The notes below the pieces were generated by a model. It made no database searches, was not told the DNA's origin, and was given only the letters and a program-made list of their open reading frames with translations. From the NCBI RefSeq assembly GCF_000425105.1, contig NZ_KE384303.1, positions 186,001 to 250,000 of the forward strand: a stretch of 64,000 bases of DNA. Reading direction: 5' to 3'. Below are positions 37,415 through 48,787 of this stretch, in pieces. The first letter of the stretch is position 1, and each line of letters opens with the position of its first letter. The DNA is from Agrococcus lahaulensis DSM 17612. GTDB taxonomy: Bacteria > Actinomycetota > Actinomycetes > Actinomycetales > Microbacteriaceae. Made by a program: the position numbers and the translations under genes.

Positions 37415-39136
37415 ATGCACGGCAGCACGGATCGCGAGGATGGCGTCTTCGACGCTGCCGCACTCGCCGCCGCCGGCGTCGATGCGCGGGCGGTGATCGC
37501 GCTCATCCGGGCCGGCGTCGTGCTCGACCCGCTCGGGCGCTCGGGCGAGGAGCTCGCGCTCGAGCTGCGGGAGCGCGATGCCGAGGCACGCGGCTTCCGG
37601 GTGATGCGCGCCTCGTTCGGCCTCGTGCGCAGCGGCAAGCTCGTCGCGATGCTTGCGTGGGAGCTGTCGCACATCGACGAGCCGCTGCCGCCGGAGCTCG
37701 CGCGCCTCGCCGCCGACGACGAGTTCGCGCACCGCATGCGCGCGATCGAGCTCCGCTCGGCTCGCATCGAGGGGGAGCGCCGCGCGCTCATGGCCAGCCA
37801 CGTCCAGCGGGCGCTCGACGGCGACGGCGACACCGCGATGGCTGTGCGCGAGCTGGCGTCGATCGCCGCTGTCGCCCTGCACCTGTCGCGACGGAGCGTC
37901 GAGGCCCGCATGCAGGAGGCGTGGCACACCGTCACCGAGCTGCCCGTCGCCCACGAGTCCGCCGCCGCAGGCCGCATGACGCTCGCGCACCTGCGGGTGA
38001 TCGAGGGCGAGACGCGCGGCCTCCGCGCGAGCGGCGACACCCGCGAGGACGACCGGCGCCGGGTCGAGCGAGAGCTCGTCGCGCTCGCCGAGACCACGTC
38101 GCCCGGCCGGCTGCGCGACCGCTCGAAGCGCATCGTCGACTCGGCGCTCACCGAGCCGCTGCAGCAGCGCCACGACAAGGCCAGGGAGCAGCGGGGCGTC
38201 CGGTTCGTCGACGTCGGCGACGGCATGGGCGACTTCATCGCGCGCGTGCCGGTCGTGCGCGGCATGGCGATGCTCGACCGCCTCGCGCAGGGCGCGCGGA
38301 GCAAGCCGAAGGACGACCCGCGCACCTTCGACCAGTTCTGCGCCGACGCGCTGTGCGAGGTCGTCATGGGCGGCGTCGTGCCCGACGGCGTGCACGGGCT
38401 CGACAACCTCACCGGCAACGTCTCGGTGCTCATCCCGGCGACGACGCTCATCGCCGCGGGCGGACCCGGCGACGGCCCGGCACTCGACCCGGCCGCGCTG
38501 CGGTTCCCCGCGGCGCTCGACGGCCGGGTGCTCGTCGACCCCGAGACCGCGCGGCGACTCGCGCTCGGCGCGACGATGTGGGAGCGGCTCTTCACCGACC
38601 CGGTCTCGGGCGTCGCGGTGACGGTCGACTCCCGCCGCCCGAGCGCTGAGCAGCTGCGCTGGCTGCGGGCGCGCGATGGCGGGTGTCGCACGCCGGGCTG
38701 CGCGTGCAGCGGGCGTCGCGCCGACCTCGACCACACGATCGCGTGGGCGCAGGGCGGCCCGACCGCGATCGACAACCTCGCGACGCTGTGCCGCAGCGAC
38801 CACATGCTCAAGCACGCGTCGCGCTGGAGCATGCGGCAGCTCGAGCACGGCGTCATCGAGTGGACGTCGCCGCTCGGCGAGGTGATCGTCGACGAGCCTC
38901 GGCCGATCGGGCCGACGTTCGCCGAGCTCGAGCCCGCGCTGCCCCCGCCTGCGGGGCCACCGTCTCGGCACCCGTGGGCCGATCGACCGCCGCCAGACCC
39001 CGAGCTGGTCCGCATGATGTCGGGGAAGGTCCCGCTCGACGAGTGGGTGGCGTACTTCCTCACGCCCGTCGGCGGCGATGACCCGCCACCTCCGCCCGAG
39101 CCCTGGCCCGACGACGAGCCGCCCGCACCCTTCTGA
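37415..39136 (+). CDS. HNH endonuclease with DUF222 domain (13E12-type)
   Basis: A 573-residue protein. Residues 1-330 are the helical DUF222 region; near 416-475 is an HNH nuclease: RARDGGCRTPGCACSGRRADLDHTIAW, then DNLATLCRSDHMLKH. The two Cys pairs and the catalytic DH are intact. The C-terminus is Pro-rich. These genes are multi-copy in many actinobacteria (13E12 repeat family in mycobacteria); only one is in this window. Mobility is suspected but undemonstrated. A TGTGAT lies 6 nt before the ATG, and CTCTCCACAGG lies 38 bp upstream. Confidence 0.88.
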   Translation: MHGSTDREDGVFDAAALAAAGVDARAVIALIRAGVVLDPLGRSGEELALELRERDAEARGFRVMRASFGLVRSGKLVAMLAWELSHIDEPLPPELARLAADDEFAHRMRAIELRSARIEGERRALMASHVQRALDGDGDTAMAVRELASIAAVALHLSRRSVEARMQEAWHTVTELPVAHESAAAGRMTLAHLRVIEGETRGLRASGDTREDDRRRVERELVALAETTSPGRLRDRSKRIVDSALTEPLQQRHDKAREQRGVRFVDVGDGMGDFIARVPVVRGMAMLDRLAQGARSKPKDDPRTFDQFCADALCEVVMGGVVPDGVHGLDNLTGNVSVLIPATTLIAAGGPGDGPALDPAALRFPAALDGRVLVDPETARRLALGATMWERLFTDPVSGVAVTVDSRRPSAEQLRWLRARDGGCRTPGCACSGRRADLDHTIAWAQGGPTAIDNLATLCRSDHMLKHASRWSMRQLEHGVIEWTSPLGEVIVDEPRPIGPTFAELEPALPPPAGPPSRHPWADRPPPDPELVRMMSGKVPLDEWVAYFLTPVGGDDPPPPPEPWPDDEPPAPF

Positions 39137-39194
39137 CTCGCTGCCCGCTGCCTCCTGGCCATCAGCCGCGCGGCTCGCGGTCAGGCGGGCGATC

Positions 39195-39200
39195 TAGCAT
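39195..39200 (+). promoter_or_regulatory. -10 box TAGCAT of recQ
   Basis: TAGCAT ends 6 nt before the recQ ATG at 39207; no RBS. Confidence 0.6.
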
Positions 39201-39206
39201 CGCCGC

Positions 39207-40898
39207 ATGCCTCCCCGCTCCTCGCGCACCGCTCAGGCCGCCGGTACCGATCGGGGAAGCGTGGGCGACCGCATCCTCGCCGCCGCCCGCGAGTACGGCT
39301 GGGACGACCTCCGGCCCGGGCAGCGCGAAGCGGTCGAGGCGGCCCTCGAGGGCCACGACGTGCTCGCCGTCATGCCGACGGGGCACGGGAAGTCGGCGAT
39401 CTACCAGCTCGCCGCGAAGCTCCTCGAGGGGCTCACGGTCGTGGTCTCGCCGCTCATCGCGCTGCAGCGCGACCAGGTCGAGCAGCTCGAGGAGATGGGC
39501 GCCGACCCGGCGGTCGCCGTCAACTCCTCGCAGCGCGTCGGCGAGAACCGCGAGGCGTGGGAGGAGCTCGAGGCGGGCGACGCCGAGTTCGTCTTCCTCG
39601 CCCCCGAGCAGCTCGCGCGGGACGAGGTGCTCGAGCGGCTGCGCGAGCTGCAGCCGTCGCTGCTCGTCATCGACGAGGCGCACTGCGTCTCGGCGTGGGG
39701 CCACGACTTCCGGCCCGAGTACCTGCGGCTCGGCCACGTCGTCGAGGCGCTCGGGCATCCGACGACGGTCGCGCTCACCGCGACGGCCGCGCCGCCCGTG
39801 CGCGAGGAGATCGTCGAGCGGCTGCGCATGCGCGAGCCCCGCCAGGTCGTGCGCGGCTTCGACCGACCCAACATCGTCCTCGAGGTGCAGCGGCACAGCG
39901 ACGACGACGCCAAGCGCGACGCGATCGTCGAGCGAGCGCTCGAGGAGTCGAAGCCGGGCCTCATCTACGTCGCCACGCGCAAGGACGCCGAGCGCTACGC
40001 CGCGGCGCTCGCCGAGGCGGGCGTGCGCGCCGAGGCGTACCACGCCGGGATGTCGCGGGCCGAGCGCGAGCGCGTGCACGACGCGTTCAGCGACGGCTCC
40101 GCCGAGATCGTCGCGGCGACGTCGGCGTTCGGCATGGGCATCGACAAGGCCGACGTGCGCTTCGTGCTCCATGCCGCGCCGCCCGACTCCCTCGACTCCT
40201 ACTACCAGGAGATCGGCCGCGGCGGCCGCGACGGCGAGCCCGCGCTCGCGGCGCTCTTCCACCGGCAGGAGGACTTCGGCGTGCACCGCTTCCGCACCGG
40301 CGGCAGCGCGGATGTCGACATGCTCTCGGCGGTCGCCTCCCGCGTGCGGCGCGCGAAGCAGCCCGTGCCGCCCGAGCGGCTCCGCGAGCGCCTCGACGTC
40401 GGCGCGAGCCGGCTCACCTCGGCCGTCAACCTGCTCGAGCAGGCGGGAGCGGTCGAGACGACCGACGACGGCGACCTCGTGTGGCGCGAGGGCACCGTCA
40501 AGCCCGCCGTCGAGGAGGCTGCGCGCATCGCCGAGGCGCGGCGCCGCGTCGACCGCTCGCGCGTCGAGATGATGCGCGGCTACGCCGAGACGAGCGGCTG
40601 CCGGCGCCGGTACCTGCTCGGCTACTTCGGCGAGGAGCTGCCCGAGCTCTGCGGCGCGTGCGACACGTGCCGCTCGGGCTCGGCCGAGCGCGCCGTGGAG
40701 GCGCGGGAGGCGGCGGATGCGTCGAGCGAGTCGACGGGGGACTGGGCCGTCGGGCAGCGCGTGCGGCACGAGTCGTGGGGCGAGGGCGGCGTCGTGAGCG
40801 ACGACGGCGACCGCATCACGGTGCTGTTCGACGAGGAGGGCTACAAGACCATCGCGCTCGAGGTCGTGGAGCGCTCGGGAGTGCTGCAGCACCTCTGA
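39207..40898 (+). CDS. recQ: ATP-dependent DNA helicase RecQ (short actinobacterial form)
   Basis: A 563-residue 3'-5' helicase. Motif I MPTGHGKSA (His where Gly or Ser is usual), motif II DEAH with the aromatic loop CVSAWGHDFRPEY (near 156), motif VI QEIGRGGRDGEPA, and the zinc module (CRRRYLLGYFGEELPELCGACDTC, near 470-495) are present. It lacks the winged-helix and HRDC domains. The last 50 residues (VGQRVRHESWGEGGVVSDD...VLFDEEGYKTI) form an SH3/Tudor-like tail. Likely role is recombination repair. Confidence 0.93.
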   Translation: MPPRSSRTAQAAGTDRGSVGDRILAAAREYGWDDLRPGQREAVEAALEGHDVLAVMPTGHGKSAIYQLAAKLLEGLTVVVSPLIALQRDQVEQLEEMGADPAVAVNSSQRVGENREAWEELEAGDAEFVFLAPEQLARDEVLERLRELQPSLLVIDEAHCVSAWGHDFRPEYLRLGHVVEALGHPTTVALTATAAPPVREEIVERLRMREPRQVVRGFDRPNIVLEVQRHSDDDAKRDAIVERALEESKPGLIYVATRKDAERYAAALAEAGVRAEAYHAGMSRAERERVHDAFSDGSAEIVAATSAFGMGIDKADVRFVLHAAPPDSLDSYYQEIGRGGRDGEPALAALFHRQEDFGVHRFRTGGSADVDMLSAVASRVRRAKQPVPPERLRERLDVGASRLTSAVNLLEQAGAVETTDDGDLVWREGTVKPAVEEAARIAEARRRVDRSRVEMMRGYAETSGCRRRYLLGYFGEELPELCGACDTCRSGSAERAVEAREAADASSESTGDWAVGQRVRHESWGEGGVVSDDGDRITVLFDEEGYKTIALEVVERSGVLQHL

Positions 40899-40918
40899 CG
40901 TCGAGGCGGCCGCGGTGC

Positions 40919-40924
40919 CATGAT
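40919..40924 (+). promoter_or_regulatory. Putative -10 box CATGAT, leaderless type
   Basis: CATGAT ends 6 nt before the ATG at 40931; first base deviates from TAnnnT. Confidence 0.4.
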
Positions 40925-40930
40925 CGACGC

Positions 40931-41287
40931 ATGCCGAACCGGCCCGAGACGCTCGAGCGCATCCTGGACGCCCTCGACCCGCTGCCGATCCGCCTGCAGC
41001 CGATGTTCGGCGAGCACGGCCTCTACTGCGACGACCGCATCTTCGCCTTCGTGTGCGACGACACGCTGCTGCGGGGGCTCGTGCCCGAGGCTGCCGAGCT
41101 CACCGAGCCCCTCGCTCGCGCCGAGGCCTATCCCGGCTCGAAGCCCTACGGGGTCGTCGAGGTCGATCGGCTCGACGACACCGAGTGGCTCCACGAGACC
41201 GTGCAGACCATCGCGGCCACGCAGGTGCCGAAGCCGCGGAAGGCGACCAGGCCGCCGACGGCACGGAAGACGAAGCCCGCTCGGTAG
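40931..41287 (+). CDS. TfoX N-terminal-domain protein
   Basis: A 118-residue protein matching the TfoX_N domain: RLQPMFGEHGLYCDDRIFAFVCDDTLLRG, where MFG.G.Y....FA...D..LY is the usual pattern. The C-terminal 20 residues are Lys/Arg/Pro-rich and may bind nucleic acid. Despite the name, stand-alone TfoX_N proteins in actinobacteria are not known competence regulators. It sits alone between recQ and an aldo/keto reductase. Confidence 0.75.
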   Translation: MPNRPETLERILDALDPLPIRLQPMFGEHGLYCDDRIFAFVCDDTLLRGLVPEAAELTEPLARAEAYPGSKPYGVVEVDRLDDTEWLHETVQTIAATQVPKPRKATRPPTARKTKPAR

Positions 41288-41316
41288 CCGCGCAGGATCG
41301 GCCCCGGCGCGCGTCC

Positions 41317-41322
41317 TAGGCT
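41317..41322 (+). promoter_or_regulatory. -10 box TAGGCT of the aldo/keto reductase
   Basis: TAGGCT ends 7 nt before the ATG at 41330. Confidence 0.6.
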
Positions 41323-41329
41323 GGAGCGC

Positions 41330-42286
41330 ATGACGACGCGCACTCTCGGCAACTCCGGCATCGAGGTCTCGCCCATCGGGCTCGGCTGCAACAACTTCGG
41401 CCGCAAGGGCACGGTCACCGAGGACCAGGCGGGCACCGACGCCGTCATCCACGCCGCGATCGACCACGGGATCACGCTCTTCGACACCGCCGACATCTAC
41501 GGCAACCCCGCGACGACCTCCGAGTCGCTCATGGGCGTCGCGCTCTCGAAGGCGGGCAGCGCCGCACGCGACAGGATCGTGCTCGCGACGAAGTGGGGCC
41601 ACCAGGGCTTCGCGATCGAGGGCACCGAGGAGTGGGGCGCGAAGGGCGCGCGCGGCTACATCCGCAAGGCCGTCGAGGCGTCGCTGCGCCGCCTGCAGGT
41701 CGAGCACATCGACCTCTACCAGCTGCACACGCCCGACCCCGAGACGCCGATCGAGCAGACCGTCGAGGCGCTCGACGAGCTCGTCGCCGAGGGCAAGATC
41801 CGCGCCTACGGCCACTCGAACCTCTCGGCCGAGCAGATCCGCGAGGCCGCCGCGGTCGACACCCCGAACGGCTTCTCGACGGCGCAGGACGAGTACTCGC
41901 TCGTCGAGCGCGGCGTCGAGCGCGAGGTGCTGCCCGCGGTGCTCGAGGCCGGCCTCGGCTTCCTGCCCTACTTCCCGCTCGCGAACGGCCTCCTCACCGG
42001 CAAGTACTCGCAGGACGCCGCTCCCGCCGACGCGCGCCTCACCCGGCTCAAGCCGCAGCTGCTCGAGCAAGCCGATTGGGCCCGCCTCGAGCGCTACGAG
42101 GAGGTCGTGCGCGGCACGGGCCGCTCGATGCTCGAGGTCACGTTCCAGTGGCTGCTCGCGCAGCAGGCGGTCACGAGCGTCATCGCGGGCGCGACGAAGC
42201 CCGAGCAGGTCGCGCAGAACGCGGCGGCCGGCGAGGGCCAGCTCGACGCCGCGACGGTCGAGGCGATCTCCGAGATCTTCGCCTAG
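41330..42286 (+). CDS. Aldo/keto reductase
   Basis: A 318-residue NADPH-dependent (beta/alpha)8 oxidoreductase. The catalytic tetrad region is seen in LFDTADIYGNPATTSE (Asp, Tyr), KWGHQG (Lys) and YQLHTPDPETP (His); coenzyme-binding SNLSAEQI and VIAGATKPEQVAQNA close the barrel. The subgroup resembles AKR11/YccK-like general reductases; substrate unknown. It converges on a gamma-glutamyltransferase gene over a palindrome. Confidence 0.93.
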   Translation: MTTRTLGNSGIEVSPIGLGCNNFGRKGTVTEDQAGTDAVIHAAIDHGITLFDTADIYGNPATTSESLMGVALSKAGSAARDRIVLATKWGHQGFAIEGTEEWGAKGARGYIRKAVEASLRRLQVEHIDLYQLHTPDPETPIEQTVEALDELVAEGKIRAYGHSNLSAEQIREAAAVDTPNGFSTAQDEYSLVERGVEREVLPAVLEAGLGFLPYFPLANGLLTGKYSQDAAPADARLTRLKPQLLEQADWARLERYEEVVRGTGRSMLEVTFQWLLAQQAVTSVIAGATKPEQVAQNAAAGEGQLDAATVEAISEIFA

Positions 42287-42296
42287 CCCGCGCCGA

Positions 42297-42365
42297 CGTC
42301 TCGCAGGCGATTCGGCGGCGGCGAGGGGAATGCTCCCTCGCAGCGCCCGGATCGCCTGCGAGACG
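42297..42365. terminator. 69-bp nested palindromic element 2 (bidirectional terminator candidate)
   Basis: Outer arms CGTCTCGCAGGCGAT (42297-42311) and ATCGCCTGCGAGACG (42351-42365) are a perfect 15-bp inverted repeat; inside is GCGAGGG/CCCTCGC (42321-42341). It fills the gap between convergent genes. The layout parallels element 1 at 8425-8502, which has 15-bp outer arms and an inner hairpin with GGGAAT at its apex. Confidence 0.75.
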
Positions 42366-42385
42366 ATGTGCCGGGGTGACCGGGC

Positions 42386-44112
42386 TCAGCGCAGCGCGGC
42401 GTAGCCCTGCTCGTCGCGCGCGTTCGCGGCGGCCCGGATGGTGCCGTCCGGCTCGTGCGACGCGAACGAGAGGCGTCCGAGCGACCAGGGTCCCGCATCC
42501 GTCACCACGTGCCCGCGCGAGCGCAGGTCGTCGATGACGGCCTCGCCGAGCCGCGACTCGACGTGCAGCCCGCCCGGCTCCCACACGCGCGGCTCGAACG
42601 ACGACACGAGGTGCGTCAGGTGCCACGAGGGCGCGTCGATCGCCGCTTGCGGGTCGAGGCCGAGCACGCGCATGCCGAGCAGCATCGCGAACTGCCACTG
42701 GTCCTGCTGGTCGCCGCCGGGCGTGCCGAGCGCGGCGACCGCGCCGTCGTCGTCGACGAGCATGGTGGGCGAGAGGGTCGTGCGAGGGCGGATGCGCGGG
42801 GCGAGGCTCGTGGGCAGCCCCTCCTCGAGCCACAGCATCTGGGCGCGCGTGCCGAGGCAGAAGCCGAGCTCGGCGATCGTCGGGCTCGACTGCAGCCAGC
42901 CGCCCGAGGGGGTCGCGGAGATGACCATGCCGTCCTTGTCGACGACGTCGATGTGGCACGTGTCGCCGCGCGTGGGCTCGCCCGTGCCGGAGCGGGGCGT
43001 GCGGGGTGCCTCCTCGGCGACCCGCACCGCCGCGAGGCGCGGCTCGCCGCGCAGCGCGCCGGGGCGCAGCTCGAGCGACGCCCGCTCGCCGATGAGCGCG
43101 CGACGCTCCGCGAGGTAGGCGGCGTCGAGCAGCCGATCGATGTCGGCGCCGTCGCCGAACCACGCGTCGCGATCCGCGAGCGCGAGCTTCATCGCCTCGG
43201 CCGAGACGTGCACGATGTCGGCGGTGAACGCATCCGACCGCTCGGGCAGGAGCGGCTCGACGATGCCGAGCGCCTCGAGCATCGCCGGGCCCTGCGACCA
43301 CGCGCCCGCCTTGTGCACCGTCGTGCCGCGCCACGGCATCGAGACGGTGGGCTCCCACGAGGGGCGCCACGCGGCGAGGTCGTCGCCCGTGAGGAGCCCC
43401 GCGTGCGCGGCCCCGGAGGAGTCCATCGCCGCGTGCCGCGAGTGCCGGTCGATCGCCTCGGCGACGAAGCCCTCGCTCCATGCCGCGATCGCCGCGTCGC
43501 ACGCCGCCTCGCGCGAGAGGCCGCGGCCGGCGCCGGCGAGCCGGCGGTACGTCTCGGCGAGCGCAGGGTTGCGGATGACGTCCCACGGCTCGGGCGCCGG
43601 GTCGGCCCAGAGCGCCGCCGAGGCGGGCCAGTGCTCGCGGAAGAAGTCGGCGCGACCCGCGATCGTGCGGGCGACGCGCGGCAGCACGCGGTGGCCGCGC
43701 TCGGCGAGCTCGATCGCGTAGGCGAGCACGTCGGCGGGCGCCCACGTGCCGTGGTCGCGCAGCAGCGCGAGCCACGCGGGCACCGCACCCGGCACGACGG
43801 CCGCGAGGAGCCCCGTGCCGGGGATGTGCTCGATGCCCTCGGCGCGCATCCGCTCGATCGTCGCCGCGGCCGGGGTGGGGCCCTGGCCGGCGAGCACCCG
43901 CGGCTCGTGCCCGGGCACGCGCACGATCGCCGGCAGGTCGCCGCCGGGACCGTTGAGGTGCGGCTCGACGACGTGGAGCACGAAGCCCGCGGTCGCGGCG
44001 GCGTCGGCCGCGTTGCCGCCCCGCTCGAGCACCGACATGCCGCTCGACGAGGCGAGCCAGTGCGTCGAGGCGACGGCTCCGAACGATCCCTGCAGCGGCG
44101 GTCGGGTGCGCA

Positions 44113-44116
<4 letters not shown>
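42386..44116 (-). CDS. Gamma-glutamyltransferase family protein
   Basis: A 576-residue Ntn-hydrolase of the GGT family. The predicted autocleavage nucleophile is T386 in RGDTCHIDVVD. The large subunit ends just before it, and the small subunit carries TPSGGWLQSSPTIAELG and RPRTTLSPTMLV. There is no signal peptide, so unlike E. coli Ggt it should be cytoplasmic. Members of this branch may act on compounds other than glutathione. Its ATG overlaps the TGA of the upstream metal ATPase (ATGA), and it also has its own TACCGT 6 nt upstream. Confidence 0.88.
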
Positions 44117-46335
<2,219 letters not shown>

Positions 46336-46341
46336 GCGGCG

Positions 46342-46347
46342 AACATA
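46342..46347 (-). promoter_or_regulatory. -10 box TATGTT of copB
   Basis: Minus-strand TATGTT ends 6 nt before the ATG at 46335 and shares one base with the operator at 46347-46362. Confidence 0.55.
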
Positions 46348-46362
46348 TACCCCCAGGGGTAT
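46347..46362. promoter_or_regulatory. CsoR-like copper operator
   Basis: ATACCCCCAGGGGTAT is a perfect inverted repeat of ATACCCC with a 2-bp centre, the C-run/G-run palindrome expected for CsoR/RcnR-type metal sensors. It abuts the copB -10 hexamer, so a bound repressor would block RNA polymerase. No csoR gene is in the window. Confidence 0.75.
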
Positions 46363-46434
46363 CCGGCAACCGTCGATCGCCGTCGCTCTCCACAGGCCCT
46401 CGCCGAGCGCACTCGGCCCGCTCGCGGGATGCCG

Positions 46435-46440
46435 CACCCT
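46435..46440 (+). promoter_or_regulatory. Putative -10 box CACCCT, leaderless type
   Basis: CACCCT ends 6 nt before the ATG at 46447. The same hexamer at the same spacing precedes the gene at 61115. Confidence 0.4.
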
Positions 46441-46446
46441 GCGCGC

Positions 46447-47517
46447 ATGGAGACCGTCAAGATCCGCACCCCGCAGTCGCTGCTGCGCATGCTGCCTCGC
46501 CTCGTCGGGCCCGTCGAGGCGCCATCGCTCGTCGCCCTGCCCTTCTCGCGAGGGCGCTCGGGCATGCCGATGGCACTCGACCTGCCCGATCGCCGCTCGG
46601 CCGCGCCGATCGCGCAAGCGGTGCGCCGCGGCGCTCGCGGCGCTGACGCGGTCGTGCTCGTCGCGTGCCTCGAGCAGCCGCTCGGCGCACGCCCCCTGCC
46701 GCACGCCGACGAGCTCGGCCGCGTCGCCCGCCGGCTCGAGCGGAGCGGCATGCGCGTGCTCGAGCTGCTCGCGCTCGCGCCCGACGCGTGGGGCGACTAC
46801 TCGTCGCCCGCGGGCGCGCGCGGCCCGCTCGCCGAGCTCGAGCTGCTCGACGACCCCGCCCCGGGCGTGCCCGAGCCGCCGTCCCTCCCCGGCGTGCCGG
46901 AGGGCCGGGGGAGCGCCGCGGCGCTCGAGGTCGCCGCGTGGCTCGGCGAGCTGCTGGACGGCGACGTCGCCGCGGCGCGCGACGACCCGATCGCGGCGCT
47001 CGAGCTCGCGGTCTCGCTCGCCGACCGGCTCGACGTCGGGCCGGGCGTGCTCGGGGTCGATCCCGCGAAGGCGGCGGCGCTCGCGATCGCGCTCGTCGTG
47101 AGCCCCGCGCAGCGCGACCTCGCGATCGAGCTCGCGATCGACGGCACCGCCGCCGCCGAGCGCACGCTCGACGCCATCGAGGGCGACGCGGCGACGGAGG
47201 CCGCCGCGAACCGCTTCCTCGGCGTCGGGCCGGCCCCCGACGCCGACCGGCTCCGCGACCGGCTGCGCCGCTGGACGGCGATCGCCGAGGCGACGCCCCT
47301 CGAGCTGCGCGCACCGCTGCTCGTGATCGTCGGCTTCCTGCACTTCTTCCTCGGCCGGGGCCGCACCGCGGGGCGATGCGCAGAGCTCGCGATGGCGATC
47401 GATCCCACCCTCACCATGGCTCCGCTGCTGCGCGACATCGTCGACGCGAAGGGCGCGCCCGACTGGGTGCTCGGGACCGGGGAGGAGGTGGGCGCGCATC
47501 CAGCCACTCGGGAGTAG
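46447..47517 (+). CDS. DUF4192-family protein
   Basis: A 356-residue protein that begins METVKIRTPQSLLRMLPRLVG, close to the usual start of DUF4192 proteins (ixLxsPaDLLAAVPyLLGF). The C-terminal region (GFLHFFLGRGRTAGRCAELAMAIDP) matches the family's end, which reads WW.G.G..A..al..AL..dP. Function unknown; the family is confined to actinobacteria. It is divergent from the copper ATPase, separated by 111 bp containing the operator. Confidence 0.75.
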   Translation: METVKIRTPQSLLRMLPRLVGPVEAPSLVALPFSRGRSGMPMALDLPDRRSAAPIAQAVRRGARGADAVVLVACLEQPLGARPLPHADELGRVARRLERSGMRVLELLALAPDAWGDYSSPAGARGPLAELELLDDPAPGVPEPPSLPGVPEGRGSAAALEVAAWLGELLDGDVAAARDDPIAALELAVSLADRLDVGPGVLGVDPAKAAALAIALVVSPAQRDLAIELAIDGTAAAERTLDAIEGDAATEAAANRFLGVGPAPDADRLRDRLRRWTAIAEATPLELRAPLLVIVGFLHFFLGRGRTAGRCAELAMAIDPTLTMAPLLRDIVDAKGAPDWVLGTGEEVGAHPATRE

Positions 47518-47520
47518 CGT
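47515..47520 (+). promoter_or_regulatory. -10 box TAGCGT of the SQR-like gene
   Basis: TAGCGT overlaps the TAG stop of the DUF4192 gene and ends 6 nt before the ATG at 47527. Confidence 0.6.
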
Positions 47521-47526
47521 CGGGCC

Positions 47527-48717
47527 ATGGCGGCAGAGCGAGTGCACGACGTGCTGGTGGTGGGCGGGGGCAACGGCGGCCTCTCGGCAGCGGCCCACCT
47601 CCGGCGCCGCGGCTGCCCCGACGTCGGACTCATCGAGCCCTCCGAGCGGCACGTCTACAAGCCACTGCAGAACTACGTCGGCACGGGCCTCGCGAGCGAC
47701 GATGAGCTGTCGAGGCCGCAGGCGTCGCTCATCCCCGAGGGCGTCGAGTGGCATCGCACCGCGGCGGTCGAGATCGACCCGGAGCGGCGGGAGGTGCGCT
47801 GCGCCGACGGCTCGGTCGTCCGCGGTCGCGACCTCATCGTCGCGACCGGCGCCGTCGTCGACTGGAGCCTGCTCCCCGGCGCGGCGGAGGCGCTCTCGAG
47901 CGGCCTGGCCGTCACCACCTACGTCGACACCGAGCTCGCCCGCACTCGAGATCGCCTCGCCGGGCTCACCGCCGGCCGCGCGATCTTCGAGCTCCGCGGG
48001 CAGCCGGTCTCCGGGCGCGAGACGGCGCTCAAGCCGCTCTTCATCGCGTGCGACACGTGGCGCGCGAACGGCGTGCTCGACGCGATCGAGGTCGTCCTCG
48101 TGCACGACGGTGACCGGCTGCACCCCGTCGACGCGATCGCGGCCGAGATCCGCCGCCACCTCGACCGCTACGGCATCGAGGCGCGGCCCTCGACGCACGT
48201 CGTCGCGATCCGCGGCCAGGAGGTCGACCTCGCGGGACCGCGCGGCACGACGCCCGAGCGTGCCGACCTCGTCCACCTGCACCCGCCCTACCGCGCTCCC
48301 GACGTCATCGGCGCGTCCGGTCTGGACGCCGACGGCACCGGGGGATTCGCCGCCGTCGACCCCGAGACGCTGCGCCACCCGACGCATCCGAGGGTCTGGG
48401 TCGTCGGCGACACCGGCGACCTCGGCGATGCGCGCACCGGCGGCGCGCTCCGCGAGCAGGTGAGGATCGCGGTCGAGAACATCCGCCGAGCGCGCGCGGG
48501 CGAGCCGCTCGAGCGCTACGACGGCTACACCGTCGCGCCGGTCGCCACCGCTCGCCGGAGCCTCTCCTTGGGGGAGTACGACCGCGAGCTGCGCCCGCGC
48601 CACTCGCTCCCGCTCCCGGCACGCGGCCAGATCCGCTCGAGCCCGCTCTGGTACGCGCTCGACCGCCACGCGCTCCCGCAGATCTACTGGCACCGCATCC
48701 TCAAGGGCCGCTTGTGA
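47527..48717 (+). CDS. SQR-like FAD-dependent oxidoreductase
   Basis: A 396-residue flavoprotein of the sulfide:quinone oxidoreductase / type II NADH dehydrogenase group. The FAD motif is LVVGGGNGGLSAAAHL (about 10-25) and the second FAD-binding motif is VWVVGDTGDLG (about 297). HVYKPLQNYVGTGL is characteristic of SQR. The family's active-site Cys segment (FPxTPxKCAGAPxK) is replaced by RGQPVSGRETALKP, so canonical sulfide oxidation is doubtful; one Cys remains in FIACDTW. No sulfur gene is adjacent. Quinone reduction with another donor is possible. Confidence 0.8.
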   Translation: MAAERVHDVLVVGGGNGGLSAAAHLRRRGCPDVGLIEPSERHVYKPLQNYVGTGLASDDELSRPQASLIPEGVEWHRTAAVEIDPERREVRCADGSVVRGRDLIVATGAVVDWSLLPGAAEALSSGLAVTTYVDTELARTRDRLAGLTAGRAIFELRGQPVSGRETALKPLFIACDTWRANGVLDAIEVVLVHDGDRLHPVDAIAAEIRRHLDRYGIEARPSTHVVAIRGQEVDLAGPRGTTPERADLVHLHPPYRAPDVIGASGLDADGTGGFAAVDPETLRHPTHPRVWVVGDTGDLGDARTGGALREQVRIAVENIRRARAGEPLERYDGYTVAPVATARRSLSLGEYDRELRPRHSLPLPARGQIRSSPLWYALDRHALPQIYWHRILKGRL

Positions 48718-48774
48718 GGGCTCCCGGCCCGGTGCCGCTGAGCGCCGGGTGCGAGGAGCGGGCGCGCGGCGTGG

Positions 48775-48780
48775 GAGACT
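48775..48780 (+). promoter_or_regulatory. Putative -10 box GAGACT of the kinase cluster
   Basis: GAGACT ends 7 nt before the GTG at 48788; first base deviates from TAnnnT. It would drive the phosphatase-kinase-surface protein-MoxR series, whose next genes overlap or nearly abut. Confidence 0.4.
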
Positions 48781-48787
48781 GGAGGAC

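Noticed and set aside
37415-39136. Homing endonuclease within an intron or intein
   Set aside because: The HNH gene is free-standing between complete genes, and the DUF222 domain identifies the 13E12-type family.
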